Source of the DNA: Ailanthus altissimus
Taxonomy: Eukaryota > Streptophyta > Magnoliopsida > Sapindales > Simaroubaceae
Direction: 5' to 3'
Assembly (NCBI GenBank): GCA_946807835.1
Contig: OX327711.1
Span: 16,527,501 to 16,591,500 of the forward strand
DNA: 64,000 nucleotides
The translations under genes and the position numbers were made by a program. How positions within the stretch are numbered: the first letter of the stretch is position 1; each line of letters begins with the position of its first letter. Of this stretch, positions 57,085 through 64,000 are shown one piece after another. Below the pieces are notes generated by a model. It had not been told where the DNA came from and made no database searches. It worked only from the letters and a program-made list of their open reading frames with translations.

Positions 57085-57821
57085 GACAAAGTAATGTCTT
57101 CATTTTCAGAGTTATTAGAAAATAACTTCAGGTTTACTTTCTAATCATATGCAACGGGGATCGCAACCATTCAGAAAAACATTGTTATTTATAAAAAAAT
57201 AATTAACTTTCTCGATAGCTCTATCAATCATATTAGTAAAAAGATTGAATATATAAAATTTTCTAAGTCATCCTTTTTCTCATTAAAATCTGTTGTGTTT
57301 TAGTGCCTCAACAAACTGAAGTGATTGAACAAATTGAGATTTGAGTTATCAAATTCTTGATTGAACCATGCAATAGTAAATAGCTGAGGATTATTATTAT
57401 TATTATCAATATTTTGACATGGCTAAGGAATTAATACACATATGTAGACAGTTTTTAGATTCTTGAATAGATTGGATGGGTACAGCTGATTAGATTCTTG
57501 ATTATTATCAATGGAAACAATTTCATCGGCAATCCATTTTCAAAGAGACATCACATGTATCTTCGACCAGGTTACTGGAAAATTTAGATGAAAGTTACAA
57601 TAACAGGGAAAAACTCGTTTATGGCACTACATGGGATGATGCGATTGGAAGTAGCATTACTTGGCCAAAGAAATACATCATTTTGAACTAGTTGGTTTAA
57701 TGCTTTTTGAAGGTCCAGATTGTACATTGGATGCTTACTTCTTGTTTTGGTTGAGTTTGTGTGGAGATTTATTGAATGTGTTACCTTACATAGATCTCAA
57801 ACTTAACCAACAAATTTACGA
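57085..57821. other. Intergenic; possible CACTA transposon remnant near 57570-57690
   Basis: One frame reads ENLDESYNNREKLVYGTTWD then DAIGSSITWPKKYIIL, reminiscent of the xGDAxGSxxxWPKxxI segment seen in CACTA-associated plant proteins. It is short, has no partner domain and is interrupted. The open frame at 57661-57861 is not a credible gene. Confidence 0.3.
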
Positions 57822-58055
57822 GTGTATATACAAAATCCTTGTTGATGGGAAAGCAAAGTAGTTCAATTTTTTTTTTATTAACAGTCAATCTTTCTCGACT
57901 GAGCACTCTGTTGCTTTGTTTTAGTGTTCTCCGCCACTTAAACTAAATCTCATAACAAAGCTGAGATTGCTTTAAATATTTCACAGCCTGCTTCTAACTG
58001 TGTTTAAATCGAATGTAAATGGTATCTTTTTTTCTCTTTCTTATGGAGCTTCTTC

Positions 58056-58063
58056 TATAAATA
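58056..58063 (+). promoter_or_regulatory. TATA box of LysM gene 2
   Basis: TATAAATA in CTTCTATAAATAGCTAGG, about 80 bp before the ATG; conserved with gene 1. Confidence 0.75.
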
Positions 58064-58142
58064 GCTAGGTTTAAAGCAATTCATAGCACGCAAGAAATTT
58101 GAGAGTTTCTAAAAGCTAAGGGAGATAGAAGCAAATTTAAAA

Positions 58143-59146
58143 ATGGCCAACAACAAAAGCTCTACGTTCCTCAATTTGGCTTTGGTCCTTTCTCTTCTCC
58201 TCATTGTCTCTCTGGCTGAGAGCCGCAGGTTTGCCGGTAACTTTCGGAGGCTAAACATCAAATTTTGAATAACAAGATCATCACGTGATTTTACGATTCT
58301 CTCTCTTTTTTTTCTAATCAATCAAAAAGAAATTTTATTACCGCAAGAAAATATCAATACAACAGAAATCTCACAAACAAGAGCATCACAATCCACCACT
58401 TGCTTATAATGTCACCCATAAATTATTCATTAATGGCTCTTAAGCAATTACATCAAATAAAATCTTTAATAAAATAAAATATAACATTAGCAAAAGAATT
58501 TATTTGTTAGAAAATCACTTAATTACGCTGCCGCCATATAAAATAGATAATAGCATATATAACAATTCTCCAAATCCTGTTAAGTATGATTTTGTATATA
58601 ATTTTATTGCAGAAATAAGTAATTTCCATTCTCTAAAAAAATGGATTTCTGTAAATTTGATAAGCTAAAAGTACTTTCTTTCAAATCTTTTCAAAAAAAT
58701 TGTATTGAAAAAATAAGTGATGGATTGTTTTTTTCTCTTTCACAGAATGATAGTTAGTATAAAACGTGAGCCCCCATTTAGTAATTCTAACCTTTTTATA
58801 CAATCTGTTTTTTAAAGTTAGTGAAGCAACAAAGCTATGTTTGAATATGTTGTGAGAGCCCCACACTAATTTATACCTTCTGATTCTCTTTCTTTTTTTT
58901 CAACTTCAAGAGATAGTAATAATGTCTTTCATTTAATTGTTTTACATACTGAAATGTGCAGTTGGGTTCCGAAAGGCTACCCCCAAATGTGATTCAGTGT
59001 CTGGTGTTCAAGAGGGAAACACCTGTTTTGGCATTACCCAGCAGTTCAACTTGACTGCTGACTGCTTCATTTCCATTGACCCAAATCTCAACTGTGATGC
59101 ACTCTTCGTTGGTCAATGGGTTTGTGTTGCAGGCACAGCAAATTAA
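58143..59146 (+). CDS. Small secreted LysM-domain protein, gene 2 (two exons)
   Basis: Exon 1 58143-58236 (donor GCCG/GTAAC), exon 2 58962-59146 (acceptor TGTGCAG); both exons have exactly the lengths of gene 1 (94 and 185 bp) and give 92 residues. Signal peptide at 1-27 (LNLALVLSLLLIVSLAES). LysM module with CDSVSGVQEGNTCFGITQQF and NPNLNCDALFVGQWVC. Compared with gene 1 it has an extra Cys (TADCFIS against TTDFFSS), making five, and K/R changes at the start of exon 2. The intron is 725 bp against 106 bp, largely because of the LINE fragment at 58314-58881. Reading frame and splice sites are intact, so it is probably functional. Glycan-binding is inferred from the family. Confidence 0.9.
58314..58881 (-). 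mobile_element. 5'-truncated LINE in the intron of LysM gene 2
   Basis: 568 bp flanked by a 19-bp target duplication starting GATTCTCT (58295-58313 and 58882-58900, one mismatch). On the minus strand 58866-58681 encodes WGSHNIFKHSFVASLTLKNR, then KWGLTF and HHLFFQYNFF, the zf-RVT domain at the C-terminal end of plant LINE polyproteins, its usual Cys residues lost. The T-run at its lower end is the poly(A) tail side. Insertion is antisense to the host gene. Confidence 0.82.
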
Positions 59147-59160
59147 AGCTACCAATCCAT

Positions 59161-60000
59161 AATGCCTGGAGACTGGAGTGGTTCTTCCATTTCGTAAAGT
59201 TCAGTAATGTTGCTAGGATATTAATAAGCGTTTGTTCTGTTTCTGGTGCCCAGCACTTTTCAAATAAAAGTATAAGTTTCTTCCTATATCATTACAAGTT
59301 TGAAAACAGATATACACCAACCGTCATGGTCAAATTTGATTGTTTGCGTTATGCGTTTTATGTTTTAAAGAAATTACTCTCATAACTTCGGCTTTTTGTC
59401 ATAAAATATGTTTGATGATTGGAACTAGTGAGACTGAAATCATCTGAATTCAAATAGCACAATTTTCATCCTTGAAAAAATATCAACTTGGGCTTCTAAT
59501 TTAAGGCTCATACGATAGTTAAAATAGTACTCTTCTTTAGACTACAACCCAATAATTTCTTTACAGTACTAGTACTATAAGTATTGGGCTAAACTTCTTA
59601 GTGAGCACACACACTTTTCCAAAAAAAGGGGTCAGAGAAAACAATGTCAGGTGCTGTTAGCATTATTTACTATCCATCACATTGCATAGTATACTACTGG
59701 CATCCCACTTACGTTTTGCGACACCCTTTGTGCTGAATTACAAACCTGTTGTTGCATACCTACGGTGTGTTTATAAAAACTCATACTTCGGCCTTCGGAG
59801 TTTCTGAAGGTGGACTTACCCAATTCAACATACCTTTCGTTTTTTTTTCTTTTTCTTTTTTATATATTCCATTTGTTTAATAAACAGGCATTAATATCTT
59901 CTTATAATTTTTTTTTTGAAAAATATAATTATTATATTGTGTTAGACATTTTATGTTATTTTGAGTTTTTAAAACATAAATAATAATTTTTTTTAATGAA
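59161..60000. other. 3' flank of LysM gene 2, intergenic
   Basis: No gene seen. Contains the gene's 3' UTR and an anonymous stretch, with GC content falling from about 59850. Confidence 0.5.
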
Positions 60001-61046
60001 GTGATTCATAAATATGTATTGAGCATATATTAATAAGTTCATATTTATAAAATATGTGATCTTTGTATTAATTATATAACGCTAACGCATAAAGTATAAA
60101 TCACAAGTTTTTTATAAATTAAAATTTATTAACAAAAAATACATTTCATTATACAAGATTCTAGTTTTTTTTTTAATTTCTTATAGTGGATGATTTGTCT
60201 TAATTATCGAAGTAAAGATTTTAAGTAGAAAAATTAGTGTATATGATACATTGAATGGGACTATTATGAATTTTAATTTGGTCAACTGAATGTAGTTGAT
60301 GTTAATTCGTAAAAGCTTTAATAAACTTGATTGACCTTAATTCTAAGTAATGAACTTACATTCATGTATTACATCTTTTAAATTAGCACGAAGTGAGATC
60401 CATATAAATGAGTAAAACCTAAACATCTTGAAAAATATAATTTTATGAGTTGTAAAAATATATATTTGTAAGATGAAATATTTTAAACGTTTTATGTTAT
60501 TTTATACTATTAAAGTATGTGTAATAACATTTTTCTACATTAATAAAGTTTATTCATATATATAATTAAGCATACATTGATAAGTCAATATTTATAAAGT
60601 ATGTGATGTATGTATTAAGCATATGATACTAATACAAAGGATATAGATCGCAAGCTCTTTATAAATCAAATCTAGTTCACAACTATTAATAAGAATGACA
60701 CTTCATTATATAAAGTTATAATTTTTCTACTTCTTATAATGGATGATTAACCTTGATCATCGAAGTAGAGATTTCGAGTATAAAAATTAGTATATATATT
60801 ATATTGAATTAGATTATTGTGAATTTCGATTAGGTTAACTAAATGTCATTGATCTTAATTTGCAAAATTTTTGATAAGATTTATTTATCTTAATTCTGAG
60901 CAAATGATGAACTTATATTTATGCGTTATATCTTTTGATCTATCACGGAGTGAGATCCATATAAATGGTCAAATCCTCGATATCTTAAAAATATAATTTA
61001 ATGGGTCGTAGGAACATATATTTATAAGATGGAATCTATTAAATAA
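60001..61046. repeat. Diverged tandem repeat, two units of about 557 bp
   Basis: GTGAGATCCATATAAATG occurs near 60393 and 60950, 557 bp apart. ATAAGT.....ATTTATAAA, CATTATA.AA, TTCTTATA.TGGATGATT and TGTAAATAC-type blocks recur in the same order. Non-coding and AT-rich. Confidence 0.75.
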
Positions 61047-61850
61047 TGTTAACATAAACTGTTTGCAGTACTTGTTCATTTAAATTTATGGCCACAATTT
61101 ATTCAATAAATTATTTATTGAATAATAATATTTATTTTTAAATTTATTTACAAATATAGATATATTAAAAGTGATTATTAGAATATTCAGTGACTTAGAA
61201 AAAAATAAGTAATAAAAGATATCAAGGTTATTATTGGTTTAAAGATCAAATCCAATTTAATTAAAAAAAAATTTAATTAAATAGGTTTTTACTTAATAAT
61301 ATGAGTTACTAGACCAAATCTAATTTAACTTAGAAGAACTGGTGTATCATGAGATGATTAAGATTGGACCTTTTAAGTTGGAGCTAGAAAGTCCAAGGGT
61401 CTTGCAGTCCCTCTATTAACCCATGAGTCTTGCAGTCCCTCTACTAGCTCTAATCCTAATCAAAATCTAATTTCCTAATCCTAATCTAATTCTAATTATC
61501 TAAGGGAGATTTTTATATATAAGAGGTATGGGATAGTAATGAGATATCTATTTATAACAACCATAACTAGAAAAATTCTTTTTACATATTCATACCAAAA
61601 AAAAATTTTGGTTCTTATCATTCTTTGAGATTTGAATATTAGTGATTTTAAAGATTAAAGAAAGATTTATATGCCCACACATATTAAGTTTGAATATTGA
61701 AAATAATAGAGAAGATTGTAATTAGTCAATTTAAGATCTGTTATAACGAAGAATTGAGATAATTTTCTATCATTATACATGTAATTATGAACAAGACGTT
61801 TTAGCTTCTACTGCATTTATCTTAATAAATAGAAAAAAAAAATTTACTAC
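61047..61850 (+). repeat. LTR-like repeat, copy 1
   Basis: Starts TGTTAACATAAACTGTTTGCAG and has TTTATATATAAGAG (TATA-like). It aligns by eye with 62961-63720 (TAACTTAGAAGAA, GAGATGA.TA.GATTGGA, ATTGA.ATAATT, ACATGT.AT.ATGAAC). It could be an LTR, but no primer-binding site follows. Confidence 0.5.
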
Positions 61851-61871
61851 TAATAAAATCTACTTAGTGTT

Positions 61872-62945
61872 AGAGATGGTAAATGGGTGAGGCCTTTCGT
61901 GAGCGACATGGCCTAGCATGAGACGGTTCTAAGAGTCATGTGTGTTGGGTCACAATCTGCAACCCAATATGTCATGCTGGCATAGCCCATCACAGGTTTG
62001 GCATGAAGAGGCTCACAGGTCGTGTCATTATTTATTTATTTTTTTAAATATTTAATTATCTTTTATTATTTTTAAATATTTAATATTTATAATTATTTTT
62101 TTATGATATTTTAATTATTCTACCAACTACTAGACAACCACAACACCTTTACTTATGTTTTTTTAAATTTAAATAAATTAAGAATTGGAATGATTTCCAC
62201 TAGACCAACACAACCATTTAAATAAAATTCACAAAACATAACTTAAATAAAATAACGTTAAATCTAAAAATAAAATAATATAAATTAATTATTAAACTTC
62301 AAAACAAAATTTTCCAACGATCTATTTTGCAGCACATCGACGGATGTGTGCTAAGCTAGAATGATTGGTATAGATCAAAGTTCAATTAAAATATTTAAAC
62401 ACAATGTTGTAGTATAATTATTAACTGTTTTGTTGAACTTGTGATTATATAATGAACTGAAATCATTTTTATTGAGTTGTTATATCATGCAAGTTGTACC
62501 TATAATAAATCTTCGTCGTCACTATTTTCTTGAGGTTGAGAATGAATGTTATTATTGTCATTTTAGGATGGTTGAGAATTATTTTTATAATAATATGCAA
62601 TTGGAAATTGGATGAATAAAAATTGAAAATAAACAAATAATTTGAGAGATTTTGATTTTTGAAGAAAGTTGAAATAATTTGAGAGAGATTTGATAAAGAT
62701 TTAGGAGAAATTTGAGTTGAGTTGAGTTGAATTGAGAGTTAGGAGATGTATGGATTGTGGGTGCCATTTTATAGGCACCCACGATAACAAATTATTGTGA
62801 CCGTTGATCAACAATCTTTCTTTTAAAAAAAAAATTAATTTTTTTCTTAAAAGTTGTAGGCCTGCAGCACAGTCTAGCCAAAACACGATGACCCGCCTAT
62901 GATGAAATTTGGTAGGTCGTGTCAACATGGCATGGCCCATCTGGT
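61872..62945. mobile_element. Possible non-autonomous hAT-like element between the two LTR-like repeats
   Basis: GC-rich ends with TAGAGATGGTAAATGGGTGA on one side and GGCATGGCCCATCTGGTA on the other, and interior motifs such as GGTCGTGTCA at both sides, a style common in plant hAT derivatives. No transposase and no clean 8-bp duplication, so tentative. Confidence 0.3.
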
Positions 62946-62960
62946 ACCTTTATTAATTGA

Positions 62961-63720
62961 TGTTCACATAAATTGTTTGCAGTATTTGATTATTTAAATT
63001 TATTTACAAATATAAACATATTGAAAAATGATTACTAAAGTGACTTAGGGATAAATAGGCGAATATTTTTTCATAACCTAATTTTAATTTTAGACATTAG
63101 TTAAATAGTCAATTAAGAAATAATTATTGGTCTAAGACCAAGTCTAATTTAATTAAAATGAGTTTTTTTTTTAAATTTTACATGGGTTACTATAATGCAA
63201 CATTTGATATTTAGTGAAATAGCTTAAGGTTAACTTAGAAGAATTTATAAGCCATGAGATGACTAGGATTGGACTTTTTAAGTTAGAGTTAAGAAGCTCA
63301 TGAATTTGACAATTTCTTTACTAACTCAATTTCTAATCAAATTATGAATTCTTGAGGAAGATGCCTATATATAAGAGAAGTAAGGGTAGTAAAACATAAC
63401 AATAATATTATTTCTTTCATATACTTTTACATGAAAAACTTATCTCAGCATTGAGTATACGTGAGTTTGAAGATTAAGTAACATCTACGTGCTCACACTC
63501 ATGAATTTAGAAGATCAAAGAAAATTTATATTTCAACACGTGTGAGTTTAGAAGATCTACATACTCACATGCGTGAATTTAAATATTAAGAATAGTAAAA
63601 AAATTTACAACTATTAAATTTAAAATTTATTAAATAAGGAATTGAAATAATTATTTGTCCTTACACATGTGATCATGAACAAAATAATTTAACTTTCTCA
63701 TAAATTTATTTTATTAAACA
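62961..63720 (+). repeat. LTR-like repeat, copy 2
   Basis: Starts TGTTCACATAAATTGTTTGCAG, direct-orientation partner of 61047-61850. Substantially diverged, with indels; carries internal CACATGCGTGAATTTA / CACTCATGAATTTAGAAGAT short repeats (63490-63590). Confidence 0.5.
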
Positions 63721-64000
63721 TTAAAAAAATATTATCCAAGCGTCGCCACAAAAATTGAAATAGAATATAAAGTTGAGGAAAAGAAACGATGAACCAAAAA
63801 CAAAAGAAAGAGAGCATATGATTCCCAAGTTCTTTCGAACACAAGATTCACTATTTTGAGAGATAAAGGAAAGAGAGAGAAATGAAACAAGTAACCATAA
63901 AGATACCAAATTCCACTTATCCATTTCCATCTCTATCTAAAAATTGGATAGGCCGAAGTTCCCAATTTTAATTAATGACTATTCATGCGTTGCTCATTTT
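63721..64000. other. Right edge, nothing assigned
   Basis: AT-rich with a small GC patch at the start. The minus-strand open frame at 63721-63930 has a hydrophobic stretch but no family resemblance. Confidence 0.4.

Larger units (their letters stand above)
57822..59160 (+). repeat. Segmental duplication, copy 2 (LysM gene with promoter)
   Basis: Counterpart of 49835-50540, longer only because of its enlarged intron. The promoter, TATA box, exon lengths and stop position are conserved. The copies lie 8 kb apart in direct orientation. Confidence 0.85.

Noticed and set aside
57661..57861. Plus-strand 66-codon frame upstream of LysM gene 2
   Set aside because: No start context or domain; its end overlaps the duplicated 3' UTR of the wound-induced gene.

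Overview
The window is nuclear DNA of a flowering plant, almost certainly a eudicot. It is AT-rich, its genes have short GT-AG introns, and the recognisable genes are typical plant families: PAP phosphatase, VAP4-type MSP protein, wound-induced DUF3774 proteins, small secreted LysM proteins and LOG. About two thirds is transposable-element DNA. I cannot name the species from sequence alone.

Layout. 1-2050: 5' part (exons 1-3, minus strand) of a PAP-specific phosphatase gene, with a hAT-type MITE in intron 3. 3226-12193: decayed minus-strand Ty1/copia element (Copia A) interrupted by a 2.4-kb solo LTR at 5029-7432. 13939-21072: plus-strand copia (Copia B) with both LTRs, many stops and a foreign insertion. 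22152-22409: intronless wound-induced protein gene. 22790 to about 44090: one old minus-strand copia (Copia C) stretched to about 20 kb by nested insertions. It holds two members of the 2.4-kb LTR family, and one of these holds a young 9.5-kb LTR element (30950-40470) with a TACAT target duplication and equal-length LTRs. 44476-50522: gene-rich island with a plastid-type conserved protein, a VAP4-like protein in seven exons, a second wound-induced protein and a LysM protein. 50523-57821: intergenic DNA with LINE, SINE-like and MULE-type MITE remnants. 57822-59160: duplicate of the LysM gene with its promoter, its intron enlarged by a LINE. 59160-64000: AT-rich repeats.

The standout is the young element at 30950-40470. 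It has a tRNA-iMet-type primer site and a polypurine tract but no recognisable reverse transcriptase. It carries two intact intronless reading frames antisense to its own LTR transcription: a full-length LOG-type cytokinin-activating enzyme and a 386-residue protein I cannot place. Each has its own TATAAATA box about 50-60 bp before its ATG. It looks like a non-autonomous, gypsy-derived large LTR element carrying host-type cargo genes, inserted recently.

Most of the real genes probably act independently. The apparent functional groupings are the two paralogous pairs, wound-induced and LysM. The LysM pair arose by a segmental duplication that kept promoter, TATA box and exon structure.
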